Source: Ophioderma brevispina (Eukaryota > Echinodermata > Ophiuroidea > Amphilepidida > Ophiodermatidae). From it: a stretch of 64,000 nucleotides of DNA. The notes beneath the pieces were generated by a model that was not told where the DNA came from, did not search any database, and worked only from the letters and a program-made list of their open reading frames with translations. Within the stretch, counting starts at the first letter, position 1. The number at the start of each line of letters is the position of its first letter. The DNA lies in NCBI GenBank assembly GCA_023653785.1, contig JAMKCH010088370.1, forward strand, positions 1 to 64,000. The letters run 5' to 3'. A program made the position numbers and the translations under genes. Below, piece by piece: positions 46,553 to 58,284 of the stretch.

Positions 46553-46680
46553 AAAAAAAAAAAAAAAAGAGCGAGAGAAAGAGAGGAGAAAGAGAGAGAG
46601 AGAGAGAAGCAAAAAGAGCGGGAGAGAAAGAGAAGGGGAGATGGAGAGATAGAGAGAAAGAGAAAGAGGGGGAAGGGAGG
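46551..46680. repeat. A-run and imperfect (GA)n microsatellite
   Basis: An A18 run followed by ~110 bp of purine-only GA/GAAA/GGA repeats. Charged R/E/K open frames across it are artefacts. Confidence 0.9.
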
Positions 46681-47307
46681 TCGTGCAAAAGGTGGAATTG
46701 ACAGTTTTGATTGTCTTAATAAGTATGGGTATATTCAAAAATTAGATAATATCAATGGCGGATCCAAGGGAGCCGTCGTCCCTCCCCCAACTCGCCGAAA
46801 AAAAAACAATGCGACAATGATACTTAGCCTACTTTATACGGAAAATACTTTGTAACCCATAGAATTTTCTAATTTTAAAGAAAAGGTGCAACGAGAGATT
46901 TCACATAACGGGTGTCCCGAAAAAAAAGAAATATGAAAATTCTGATTTCTGCACTAATGTAAAGCTTTCTATCAAAAAATATCCCCATGTGAAATGACTA
47001 ATCTGAGATTTTCTTTGGTACAAAAGTTGTAAAATTTCGAATTGACTATGTTTTGTAGCCCATATTTTACATTAAAATTAAGGGGGGGCATGGCGTCAGT
47101 TTGCTTTTGAGAGATCAAATTGTAGTTTTCTAAATTTCTGAATTCTCACAACTTTCAGGAGTATTTTACTTTTTATTTGGTAAAAATCGGACATTTCGTT
47201 CAAATGTTATGGTTGATCCAGATTTGGTTGATCGAAGTGTACAGCATCACACAGAGAAAGACGATTTCTTATGTTTCGTATTGTTTTTCAAGCAGCTCCA
47301 CCACTGG
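46681..47307. other. No recognisable gene
   Basis: 46770-46900 shares phrases with 51080-51240 (C-rich block, 'ggaaaata', 'gtaacccataga/aa', then 'gcaac/gcgcc'), so it is part of a dispersed repeat. Confidence 0.35.
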
Positions 47308-47415
47308 CGAGTGCCAAATTGTGTAAAAGTTTTTCTATGGAGTGTGAACTGCGCACTATGATGAGATTGCGATTTATTCCGTATTGAAATACGTGTTTAC
47401 ACAATTTGGCACTCG
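47308..47415. repeat. 108 bp element with perfect 20-bp inverted ends
   Basis: CGAGTGCCAAATTGTGTAAA at 47308-47327 is exactly mirrored at 47396-47415. The loop of 68 bases is AT-rich. 'attgtttttcaag' occurs on both sides outside the palindrome (47279-47291 and ~47449-47461), so the unit may be larger. Confidence 0.75.
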
Positions 47416-47966
47416 ACGACCCTCGCTACATTTACTTTTGTTTTTCATTGTTTTTCAAGATAATATTTAAGAGACTTACAAAAAGAAATTAATTATGGGG
47501 TAAAAGTGACCATTTACAGATTTGTTTTTAATTTAAAAAATAGTATTATTAATAGAATTGATAAATTTAGCGTTAAAAAAACAAAATTGCGATAATTAAT
47601 TACTCTAATAATTGATTAATTAACAATTAAACGCTTCTGGACCTTTATTGGCCTATACCTTTTTTGCCATTTTTCGAAGGTTGCAAACTTGCCCCCCCCA
47701 CTTATCTCGAAAATGGTTTGTCCTATTGACTTCAAATTTGGCACAAAACTAGTTTAGAGTACATGCTATGATCCTATGAGAGGATTTTGTATAAAACACT
47801 TTAGGTTTTGAGTTGCATTGATTTTTGTATGCCACCAGTAGCAAAAATCTACAAAAAAAAAAAAAACGTTGACAACGTAAAAAACACCAACTTTTAAAAA
47901 GAGTACGAGCCATATAAAGTTAATAAATCTAAAGATAGCACCAAGTATACTCAAGTGCGTCTGCCC
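47416..47966. other. No recognisable gene
   Basis: AT-rich sequence with an A-run at 47854-47867 and a C-run at 47693-47699. Confidence 0.35.
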
Positions 47967-48493
47967 CATTGGCAACTTTCCTCCCGCGCAAATGTGCCGA
48001 GTTCCCGCGCTGTGTAATCGAAGTTTTCCTTTTCCTTCCTTTCCTGCAATATGTCGCGGGTGCAGCGTTATATGTCGATTTTACAGCGTTATATGTCCAG
48101 AAGTTTTGGGTGCCCGCTATACATCGAGTTTTTGCTCACCCCCCCCCCCCCAACAATACCCCCCCCCCCCTCTATATGGTGAGTTTGACATAAATCAAAT
48201 GTCCAGTTTTCCTATATCCAGAAAAAAATCATCCCGAGTTTCAAAATCATGTCGGTTTTTGCCTCAGGTTGAGAAAAACATGTCGCATTTTGCACATGGT
48301 GGAAAAAATCATGTCCAGTTTTTTAAAACTCGGCGTGATTTAATTCTGGAACTGATTTATTCTGGACTGATTTATGAACTTCGGCACATAGATTTCAACT
48401 GGATAGGCCGCGCTGTGAACTCGACATATAGCGGGGTAAACTCGGATATACCTCGCAGGAAACTCGACATGCGGAGGGAAAACTGGCCATGAT
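47967..48493. repeat. Imperfect palindrome built from ATGTCGAGTTT-like units
   Basis: The left end 'ttggcaactttcctcccgcgca' mirrors the right end ('gagggaaaactggccat'). Both halves contain repeated short units related to GCGTTATATGTCGA(GT)TTT: at 48045-48125 on the left, and reversed as 'aactcgacatatagcgggg' at 48418-48475 on the right. The centre has two C-runs (48139-48151, 48161-48170) and 'catgtcg/catgtcc' phrases at ~30 bp intervals. A long frame of 166 codons runs through it but reflects the repeats. Confidence 0.6.
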
Positions 48494-49363
48494 TTTTGAT
48501 CGTTGGATCTTGCCATAAATACTATCCAAAGTAAAACCAATAAATGTTCATCGCTTACACACCGCTGCCCACGGAGGAATGCTCACAGAACAAGACTTGA
48601 TTTGTTATATGCTAGTACGTGATTGATCAGTAATGTGTAACAAGAAGAATCGTTAAGCATAATTTTCTTTGGCACGAGTCAATTATTTTCATGTAGCAGG
48701 GAAAAGGCACACATGACGATAAATTTCAAATAATGTACTAAATTTCAACCAATATTCATTTCGTAATAAAGGCTGTAGGTCTGTGAGAACCTTTTTTGTT
48801 AAGTTCTTCTTCTTATGTGCCACTACTTATCGTTTTCAAATAACGTTTGAAACTTTCTAACTCGTTGTCGCTTCCGTTTTTCCCTTAATTCATATCTTGC
48901 TCTGAAATGTGTCACATAATCACATGGAGATTTGTTTGCTTGAACGACTGTCCGCATCTTTTTCTCAAATTATTTGTAATTCGGGTTTTCTTGACAATTT
49001 TCACTGGTTTGCTTATATTTTCGATTCTAAATATTTAAAATCACTTATTATTTTATAAATTGTGATCGCATTTCCGTCCTAATTAAAACAGTTTTTGATA
49101 TATATATTATTAAAAAAATACATTTGTTATTTTATGAAGATGCATTTAATGTAAATCAAAACTGCCCAAAAACTCTTGATGTTGGTCTGATCTTGACAAT
49201 AACTGAATACTGCGAAATACACATATATAAGAAAGATTCGGAAATTTTGAGCTATAGCATGATTATACTTCCATTCCATCAACTTCAATGGCCAAGGTGA
49301 CCGTAGTAAAGAAAATTATCTTACTCATCGTGTAAAATTTTAATGTGCTGAAAGTCGTGGACT
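48494..49363. other. No gene; start of a diverged direct repeat
   Basis: 'taataaaggctgtaggtctg' at 48765 recurs at 49639. The ~190 bp that follow each (including 'cgtttccgtttt(t)ccc' near 48866 and 49737) remain alignable with gaps. Confidence 0.45.
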
Positions 49364-49450
49364 ACCGCTGGACTCGAACCTGACTATTCGACTCGACTAT
49401 CCAAAGTAAAATCATAACGTTCAACGCTTAGACCGCTCGGCACGAAGGAA
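49364..49450 (-). tRNA. tRNA-like pseudogene or SINE head
   Basis: The minus strand has GCCGAGCGGTCTAAGCG (D-arm/A-box, like Leu and Ser tRNAs) and GGTTCGAGTCC (T-arm/B-box) ~55 bases apart. The anticodon stem does not pair properly and the acceptor stem is poor. It is probably a degenerate tRNA or tRNA-derived element, not a working tRNA gene. Confidence 0.35.
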
Positions 49451-50615
49451 GTTTTTAGCATGTAGCTCAAATGGTTAGATATGAAGTAGTGATGGTTCAA
49501 GTGATGTTGCACAAAAGAATCCTCGTTTAAATATATTTTCTTTACATAGAGTGAATTAATCTTCCATATTATCACTAAAGGCACATCATGAGGATAACTA
49601 GAAATTATGTATAAGTTTGGCTGCTATCCATTTCGTTTTAATAAAGGCTGTAGGTCTGTGAGACCACTTGTAAAACTTTCGCACTTTCCACTAATAATCA
49701 TTATAAGTGACCGCTATGAAAGTACTTCGAATTCATCGTTTCCGTTTTCCCTCCCCTCATTTCATATGTTGCCATGAAATGTGGTCCAATATACTTTTGT
49801 AGGTTGAAATAACAATGCTCGGGTTGTATATTGCGAACGGTTAAGTGATATTGAAGATTTTGCCACCTGTTGCTATTTCTTTCTCGTCAAACGCGAGGAA
49901 AACAAGGGAAGTTTGTTTCTGTTTAAGTATAACTCACGGTGTGTTCGTTTGTATCATGGGTCTGTTTTAAAAAAATGCCTTTTTTGGCTTTTTTTTTTTG
50001 GGTGTGTTTTAGTTTGTTATTTTTAAAACTGGTGGAACAACTACCTGTGTCTTAATGGCGAGAGAAGTTTGAACTGTTGCCATGGCAACACGGAATTTAA
50101 TTTTGGCAACACCTCAAAGGATCACACAGATCCTGGCCATAGTAATTGTTTAAGAACAAACTATGTTCAAATAACTTTCCATTTTTTGAGATAAATGTTG
50201 GTTAAAAATTGTCAGTTTGAATTTCTGATTTTCTTGGTGCAGTGACCTTTGCTAATTAAGCATACCGGAGGTCGATATGATCCGATACAAATATATTTGA
50301 AAAGTGCTCATCATAAACCAACTTTTTGGTATATCACTTTCTTGTATTCAAAGAAACTATGTGCTGTGATTGCAATAATCAATAATATTTGTATGAAAAT
50401 GAACGCATCCTTAAGTAAAACAAAATCTTATCAAAAATCACCACAATTTAACCCATAATGGATGCAGCCAAAATCTTTCGGTACACCTATAAGGAGTTAT
50501 AGACCGTGCCGATTCAGTGCAGGACCTATCTTGGTTTGTGTCCTGTAGGATTTTTAAAAGGGGTACATATGGAACGAACTCTTTCCAAGCATTATATAGG
50601 GGACAACTTTGCTTG
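49451..50615. other. No recognisable gene
   Basis: AT-rich sequence; contains the second copy of the diverged direct repeat (49639-49830). Confidence 0.35.
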
Positions 50616-52350
50616 CATATTTCAACATTGTCAAATTTTTGCATGAAGAAAATGTGTTGTGGAAAGCGAATCCTTTGCAAAGGTTTTGAGCCTCACACCT
50701 CGTTATTCGATATAGGAACTCTCCACGAACCCGTTATGTGATGTAACGTGATTAATCCAAAAAGAAATCAACTATACTTTCATTTTTACTTTGATCACAC
50801 CAAATATAACGTGAACCACTTACCAATTTCAAATTGTTTCGATCAAATTTGCATGAGAAAATGCGTTTTGGACAGCGAACATTGCAAGGGTTTCGCGCTT
50901 CGCGCGGGAGGGTGACACCACTACCACACCCCTCGCGTCGCTTGATATATGAACTCTCCATGAACATTTACCACGAGAGCCCATCTGGAAAACACAATTT
51001 TCCCGGGCCCTTAGGGACGCACCATTAGACTTCAAGGGGGGGTGGTTGGAAATTCACCCACCATACGAGCAAAAAAAAAACAAACAAACAAACTCTCCCC
51101 ACCTTCCAGTAAAAAACTTTACCCACAACTTATAAGAGGTTTAAAAAACTTGCACCGTGGAAACACAGAAAAAAATTGCCTTGTTACTTATATTGGAAAA
51201 TACCCAGTAACCCATAAAATTTGCAAAATTGTTCCGCGCCACGCGTTGTTTTAAAAACTAATTACAGATCTAATTTAAGTGTAGGGCTTCTCCAGATTTA
51301 AGAAATGACAAAATCGTCATTGAACGTTGCGACCAATCTTGTACTACTTCTACGCATGCACGAAACGGCCCGTGGACCAACTTTGACGTGCTTCATTCAA
51401 AAAGTAGCCTTACAGCAGTTAAGTTTCTCTTTTTCAGACCATTACTCAAAGTAGGCCTAGGCCTGTATTACTATTTTTATAATTAACTTGCAATTTTAAA
51501 TTGGGTCTATCAATTATTAAGTAGAAAATATGCCTTGAAAACTAAATACTCCTAAGTTTCGCCCGCACCCACAACCGCATCGCTTACGCGGCACATGGCT
51601 GAATTGCGGCCATTGCATCAGGCAAAAACTAAAACAATTTGTTTTTTACCACCAAATTTGCATGAAAAAATGTGTTTTGGAAAGTTGCGTTCCGCACTTT
51701 GCCCGGCCGCACTCACCCCGGCAGCTCGATATACATACGCGTATACTACCATTGACACTTTGCATAGGACTATAACAAATGTTAACCCATCAACTATATT
51801 TTACTTTTTAAAACCGTTGATCATACCTATAAGCATTGTTTCAAATTGTTTCTATCAAATTTGCATGGAAAAATGTGTTTTGCAAAGCGAACATCGCAAG
51901 GGTTCCGCGCTTTGCGCGGGAGGGGGACACCCCCTCCCGCACCCACCCCCAGACATCTTAAAAAAAAAAAAAAAAAAAACAGACATCTTTATATTCGAAA
52001 TTTACATGAACACTTTATGCTTAGTTCAAACAAAACTTAAAACAATCAACTTTTTATTTTCTTTTTTTTAAAAACGTTGATCATACCTACAGATGTGGTC
52101 CAAAAAAGTTTACACTTTTTTGTCTTAAAATTTCTCAAAGGTGGGTGGACATATCAAATCGTTTGGAGATATTTATTACCTCTATAACAAATTTTGTTAG
52201 AACCTGTGAAACTGACGTTTTCATCCTATAAAGCATTAATTTTCAAATTGTTCTATCAAATTTGCATCATTGGGACAATGTATTTTGGAAAGGAACATTG
52301 CAAGGGTTCGCGCCCGCCGCACCACTCTCAATGCTTCCCGCCTGCCCTAT
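50616..52350 (+). repeat. Five copies of a ~120-170 bp repeat
   Basis: Copies start near 50620, 50826, 51640, 51836 and 52230. The core order is 'tcaaattgtttctatcaaat', then 'ttgcatgaaaaaatgtgtttt', then 'ggaaagcgaacattgcaagggtt', then a CpG-rich 'cgcgctt(tg/cg)cgcgggagg' followed by C-rich DNA and, in three copies, 'gatatatgaactctccatgaac'. Copies in each pair are ~205-215 bp apart, suggesting blockwise tandem duplication. Confidence 0.7.
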
Positions 52351-53655
52351 GTCTCTCAATAATTCTCGAGTTTTTGTATTCAGATATTATAAGTTTCGGT
52401 AATATTTCCGAAAAGGTTTTAACCAAATTTGGTAACCAACAACCAGATATTTGGTGATTCTTTTTCCAAACGGTATCGATTTCGTTGATACCCTAATTTT
52501 AAACGGAATAGATTGTAAGCTACCATTGACAGGAAAGGGATTGTATTAATGGAAAGGGATTGCATAACCATTGTTTTCTGTATTTGATCGCTTTTGTGCT
52601 GGGATCAGTACGATTGATGTCTATACAAACTACCTGATGGAGAGGATCCCTTTTTTCTTGGGTTGTTGTTTTTCGTTAATTCAATTCAATTTGGTAATTA
52701 TATATACAACAGACACTGGACAATCGAAACAGTTATACAATATATAATTTAAATACAATATGATATATTTTAGCTGTACATAAATAGTTTACTGGACGAG
52801 GACACAGCACGCTGAGCATGTACGCATGCCATCAATCAGAACAAAAAAGAACTAAGGTGCTGGATGATTAACAACATGGATCTACATACCAAAAGTAATT
52901 ATGAAGCAGGCGATGTTTTATGAAATATCCGAATTTTTAACATTTTCATGGAGTAGATAATGGACTGTCTATGCCAGCCATATGGAATTAGTACAGGTGC
53001 GAATTAGTGCGAATTCGTACAGGTGCGAATTGCACTTTTTTAAAGGAAGAGAGAGTTGAGATGTGTATTGTTTTTGTCTGCCAAGACAATTGCACAATAA
53101 TTTAGGTAGGGGAGAATAAAGGTATTATATAGACCAGTTAACAGCAATGTTTGTAAACATGTTAGGGCATGGTATCTTGAAATAGGCCTGACTGTTACAC
53201 ACTGGGCAATTGTATAGTTTTAATACTATGGGCCACAACGATTCGCAGGAATGGATTCGCAGGCAACAAAAGAAGTGACGTAGGATGTGTGACAGGAGGA
53301 GATTTTTTTAGGATACGGATTTCTCTCAAATTATACACAGGATCGATTGTAGACCACCTACCAAGAACGTTCCGAAGGTTTATTGGACAAACAAGTACAA
53401 AAGAAAACAGCAAACCTTGTTTTGAACTTGCCTGACTATCGTAATTGTCCCATAGAACACCGTGCTTTGACTTTCTGTCGTGCAGATACCGCGTATAACT
53501 GTGCGTTTGTTTGCGTTTATTAAAATCGCGCATCTCTACGCCTGCGTTCCTGCTTTGCTGCATGCTGAATGTGGCGCGGATTTTTCTTGCCGCCCATGCA
53601 ACAAGACGCCCAATTGAAAAAAGTGTCCAATTTCAGTTGTTTTCGGTGTGTAATG
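52351..53655. other. No recognisable gene
   Basis: AT-rich sequence. 'gtgcgaatt' recurs three times at 52997-53031. A minus-strand frame of 122 codons (53195-53563) has no family motif. A plus-strand frame of 113 codons (53511-53852) overlaps the next repeat. Confidence 0.3.
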
Positions 53656-53659
53656 GAAA

Positions 53660-53965
53660 AAGTAAGTCGGTGACCCTCATTTTTTATTTCAAAATTTTAA
53701 AGAACGACATCGGGACCTCAACATATTTGGAAATTACAAAATTTTATCGAGAAGTTTTATTTTGTAGGCGATCCAAACGTCAAATTTCGACTTTTCCCAT
53801 AGACTTGCGTGGTTTAAAAAGTAACAACATACCTTTTTTGTTTTGGCTATAGCTCAAAAACAAAGTCGGTGACCCCCATTTTTTATTTCAGATTCTTAAT
53901 CAGCACCATTGTAAATGCCATATATGTGAATTCTGGAAAATTTTATCGAGTAGATCACTAACACG
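53660..53965 (+). repeat. Two-unit tandem repeat, ~200 bp period
   Basis: AAGTCGGTGACCC(T/C)CATTTT occurs at 53663 and 53863, each followed by 'ttatttca(a/g)at', 'tggaaa' and 'ttttatcgag'. Similarity is moderate. Confidence 0.65.
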
Positions 53966-54085
53966 TCAAACCCCTTAAGGTGATGTTTTAATATTTAAAT
54001 TGAAGCCGACTTCAATTTGAAACAGACAAAAACACAAAATATTGTTATTTGCACGAGGACACAGATTTTACCATTTGTTTGCGGA

Positions 54086-56616
54086 GCACCATTAGTCCGG
54101 GTTAAAATTGAGGGAGGTGCCACCTGGAGAAGGAGAAATTCTCATGTGGTTTTTCTAGACCAGTTTTTCATGGGGAACAAGAATATCTGAGGTAAACAGG
54201 CTGTATCCTGAGAACTTTCCCGTGAGGGCGCTTTTCAAAATGGCCGCCAAAATCCCATAAAAAATGTGTATATGGGTTAAATAAGTATCTATGAGTCATG
54301 TTTGAACACTTTTTGCATTAGTTGTGGTTAGGTATTTATAAAGAAGCTACATTTGTATTAAAGAATCTATAAAGAGGTCCAAATGAGGGCGCTTTTCAAA
54401 ATGGCCGCCAAAATCCCATATAAAGTGTATATATGGGTTAAAATAGCAATTATGAGGTGCGAGTGAGCACATTTTGCATTAGTTTTGATTAGAATTATTC
54501 AAAAAGAAGGTACATGTGTAACACATAATCTATAGAGGTCCAAAATGAGGGCGCTTTTCAAAATGGACTCCAAATTCCAATGTAGTATTATCGTTGGGTC
54601 TAACAAACGAAGCAGATTAGTCCAGATTTAAATTAGGTTTGTTCACATATTTGCAACAATAAACCATGTGGTTGATAGAAAAAGAAGGCTATGCTGGCTC
54701 TCAATATGGGCGCTTTTCAAAATGGCCGCCAAAATCTAATGACATGAAAATGTATCACCAAGTGTGTAACAAAATTACATTTAAATATTTATATTACTTT
54801 CCTTTAATATGGAACTCTTTGTAATTATTTGAGGATTAATTGGCAGTAGTGTTCACATTCACACATCCAATTACAATTTAATGAAGGTGATCATAAAAAA
54901 GGGGTGGTGTGTTCTGTCACTAAATGCTGACAGAAATACAAAACGCATTTTCAATATTTCATAATATTAGAGCTGACTTGAGGATGATACAAGAATATTT
55001 TTCTAGGGCAATTATATTCTTGTATCATATGAAAAAAGTCATTCAATCGTTTATTTAATATCAGGTGACTCAAACCAAATCTTGCGTTGACAATATTGTA
55101 GTCCAAATGCCGAACGATACGGTTTCAATTAATGGCATTCTCGCTAAAAGGCCCGACGCGATACAATATTAACAAGAATAGTGTATTTGATCCGGGGATC
55201 TTTTACCAAAACGTACAATATAAAGATTTCTTTGCAACACTCAGAAGCCTGATATTAATAATAATATTTAATACTTTTCTAACTTCTCTAAATAATTTGT
55301 ATCTTCATGGTGGCTATCAATTTATACATGAAGAGAAACCCCCTCACCTGGAAACCTCCACTTAAGCCTATTCGGATTCGTAAGTTTATTACGATTAAAG
55401 CGACATAATGGCCTAAAAACTATTCAGACAAATGAAAAGGACCTTACTGAAATCACTTAACAAGTTATGAAAAACAATTTGGATGTTGAATTCTGTAAAA
55501 CAGTAAAAACAGGAAAAAGTGCAGAGGGGAGGTGGCGTTCGTGGCAAGCATCGGGTGCTTTATAACAGAATTCCTGGGTGGGTAACACCCCCTCCTTGGT
55601 AATCCGTGTTAAAAAAAGCTTGGTAAGACAAGGGTTAGGGTTTCCTGGGCGAGGTCTTCTCATCATGTATTCTTGAATATCCCTACCATGAGAACAAAAT
55701 ATTTAGATAATTTACAAAAGTATTAATTGTTGAGAATGTATTTCTATCAGTATTTAGTGAACCATAAAACACCACAGTTTATTATTATGACCTTCATTAA
55801 ATGTGATAGGCATTGTGAATGTGATCACTATTGATAATCCTACAAATAATACGAGCTTCTATAAAGAATCAATATTTAATGCTTTTTTGTTAAAATTGCT
55901 GATACTTTTCGTGTCATGATCCAGATTCTTGGCGGCCATTGTTTTAAAACGCTCATATTTGACAGCCCCCTTTTAATCATCTCATGGTTAATCAAATATG
56001 TGATCAAAATTAATTAAATTTGGGCAAAATCTTCTCATGTTATCGTTTGGTATACTCCAAAACAATTTAACCGAGTGGATTTGGCAGCCCTTTTGAAAAG
56101 CGGCCTCATTTTGGAACCTTTTTAAAGATATGTACTTCTACATGTAGCGTCTTTTGTGAATAACTAATCAGCAACTAATGCAAAATTTGATCAAACGCCT
56201 CTCATACTGCTTATTTAACCTTAACCCACATCATACCTTATTGGAATGTTGGCAGTCCATTTTGCGAAAAGCGCCTCATTTGGACCTCTTTATAGATTCG
56301 GTAATACAAACATAGCTTCTGAATGAATAAATCTAAACTCAAAACATGCAAAAGTGTCAAAAATACCATCATTGAGTACTTATTTATCCCAATATACAAC
56401 AACACACACTTTATATGAGATTTGGGATTTGCGGCCATTTGGAAAAAAGCGCCCCCACGTGAAGTCTCAGGATACATCTGTTTTACACCTCAGATATTCT
56501 TTGTTCCCCATGAGACACACTGTCTAGAAAAACCACACCATGAGAATTCCTCCTTCTCCAGGTGCACCTGATCCCTCAATTTTACCCGACTACATAGGCC
56601 TCCGGAGTTACGGTGC
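54086..56616. mobile_element. Foldback-like element with ~165 bp subrepeats in both arms
   Basis: Ends are GCACCATTAGTCCGG (left) and the mirror of GCACCGTAACTCCGG (right). The outer arm matches strongly: 'aaaattgaggga', 'cacctggagaagga', 'gtggtttttctaga', 'catggggaacaa', 'gaatatctgaggt', 'atcctgag'. Further in, the left arm has four units beginning GGGCGCTTTTCAAAATGG (54228, 54387, 54548, 54708). The right arm has mirrored units near 56455, 56275 and 56105. The innermost arm ('tcactaaat(g/a)ctga(c/t)agaaatac') ends at ~54975 and ~55720. The centre has no transposase that I recognise. No clear target-site duplication. Confidence 0.8.
55560..55655 (+). repeat. Dispersed repeat, copy 1 of 2
   Basis: 'gggtaacaccccctccttggta' / 'gtgttaaaaaaagcttggtaag' is shared with 57725-57795 in the same orientation. 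It lies in the centre of the foldback element. Confidence 0.6.
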
Positions 56617-56699
56617 ATGTACAATAAACATTTATCATCATATTTTTTTGAATTCAAAGGTAAAAAGAAACATCAGAATGAAAATAGACACTAATACAA

Positions 56700-56768
56700 T
56701 TGACACAAAACCACGCACGCACACCCACGCACTCACAACACACAAGCACCCATATACACACACGTCAT
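56700..56768 (+). repeat. CA-rich microsatellite
   Basis: Interrupted (CA)n/(ACGC)n tract. Confidence 0.8.
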
Positions 56769-57164
56769 CATCCTGATTCCTATGTGGACAATGGGTGGGC
56801 GGATACAGGGGTTAGGTCGAGCGACTCAAAAAACAATCTTCCTAATCATAGTTTGGTTGATCATTTGAGGACATATGGAACGCACAGCATTGCTTAATTC
56901 ACCGTGTATTGCTTAATAACCTGGTAAAAAATCATGGAGAAATGTCATCTTTTTGACACGCGCTAACTTCAAGACTTTAAACGTTTTAGGTCTAAAACGA
57001 ATATAATATTGATAGCTTAAATAAATGATGCCAAAATAGTTAGTTTGTAACCATCTGTATTATGTTCTTTTATCACAAGCAGGAAAATAGAGGACAGACT
57101 GAAAATATACCTTAATATCATACCTCAATACTCCTAAAAAGGAACAGAGTGGTTAATCAAAGAG

Positions 57165-57480
57165 GTTGAGAGCACGTTTGTTCATTGGAAAGCGCAGGAC
57201 TCGTGATCACTAGATCGTTAAAAATCAACAAGTTTTGTCCTGTGATCAACGTGTTTTTGTCCCTGGGCAAGATCCTTAATCTCATTGGCCTCGCCGACCC
57301 AACGAAATCTGGGGACTGTTAGGGGAATGTCATGATCTAGTGGTTAGGTTTGTGCCTTAACAGCGGCCGGTTAGATAAACTAAAATGATTCTGTAATGAA
57401 TTCCTAGTAGCAGCGAAATCAATGTAAAGCTCTTTGATTTTATGTAAAAGCGCTATATAAAATATTTATTAAAATTTGAA
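57165..57480 (+). mobile_element. tRNA-derived SINE, degraded
   Basis: Contains 'cctgggcaagatccttaatct' (57278), an A-box-like 'gatctagtggttagg' (57335), and the tail 'taaagctctttgattttatg..aaaagcgctatataaa', the 'gcgctatataaa' ending common in invertebrate and fish SINEs. The order of head and body is unusual, so this may be two SINE pieces joined. Confidence 0.55.
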
Positions 57481-58284
57481 GTCTTTGTTAACACCTATAT
57501 TTAGGTGGAAATAGTGGAAATATTGCATTATTCACCGTGTATTTTTAATTACGATAGCAAATTGTTTAATAACAAAATAAATACAAATATATTAATTTTT
57601 AGCATGGCAGAAACATAATGCATTCCAGAGTTTGAAAGATTTAAGTCTAACTGAAAAGATAAATTTTGTATCACTTTAAAGTTAATACTATTAGCTTTCA
57701 TGAATTTTATAACAAATTCTCAAAGGGGGTGGTAACCACTCTCTCCTTGGTAAACAGTGTTACAAAAAAGGCTTGGTAAGGCGAGGGTTAAAACACATTG
57801 GGTGAACTTTCTTTAAAATGTCATAACTAAAAAAAGAATAGCGATGTAAATGATCAATCTTCCAGATATTATTGACACATATATAGAAGATGTGGAATTG
57901 TACAATATTGGTAGGTAGGTGGGTGAAAAAAAAATCTTAAAAAGTCGTAAAAATTCATTTTTTGGTACAGAGAAGTAAATGTGTTAGCTATCACTGAATA
58001 TATATAGTTTTGTTAGCTTTAATATGATACCAACCTTGCCCAAATTGACCTCTAGCGCTAACAGTAGCGATTTTGTTATAGAACATGCGAATTTAAAGGT
58101 CCATGAGCTCTGATGTCACGGTCCACCACTCAATGAGCTTAGGACTCTGTGTTTTGGATGTCACAAGAAATGACTTATAACAAGACACTTGATAAATTCG
58201 GATAAATAAAACGCCTCTTAGACAAGACGAGATTCATGAAAAGAAACTTCATGAGGCATTTTTAGTAGAAGCATTTTAAATATT
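57481..58284. other. No gene
   Basis: Contains the second copy of the dispersed repeat (57725-57795) and TTAAAGGTCCATG at 58095, which matches the end of the T1 MITE; the rest of a T1 copy could not be traced. Confidence 0.35.

Noticed and set aside
46487..46855. Arg/Glu/Lys-rich 122-codon frame and the Ser/Leu-rich frame opposite
   Set aside because: Both are translations of the A-run and GA microsatellite.
47992..48492. 166-codon open frame
   Set aside because: It runs through a palindromic minisatellite and C-homopolymers, and the translation follows the repeat units.
49364..49450. Functional leucine or serine tRNA gene
   Set aside because: The D and T arms look right, but the anticodon and acceptor stems do not pair.
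58089..58140. Another T1 MITE starting at TTAAAGGTCCATG
   Set aside because: Only the terminal 13 bases match; the interior does not follow the family and no right end was found.
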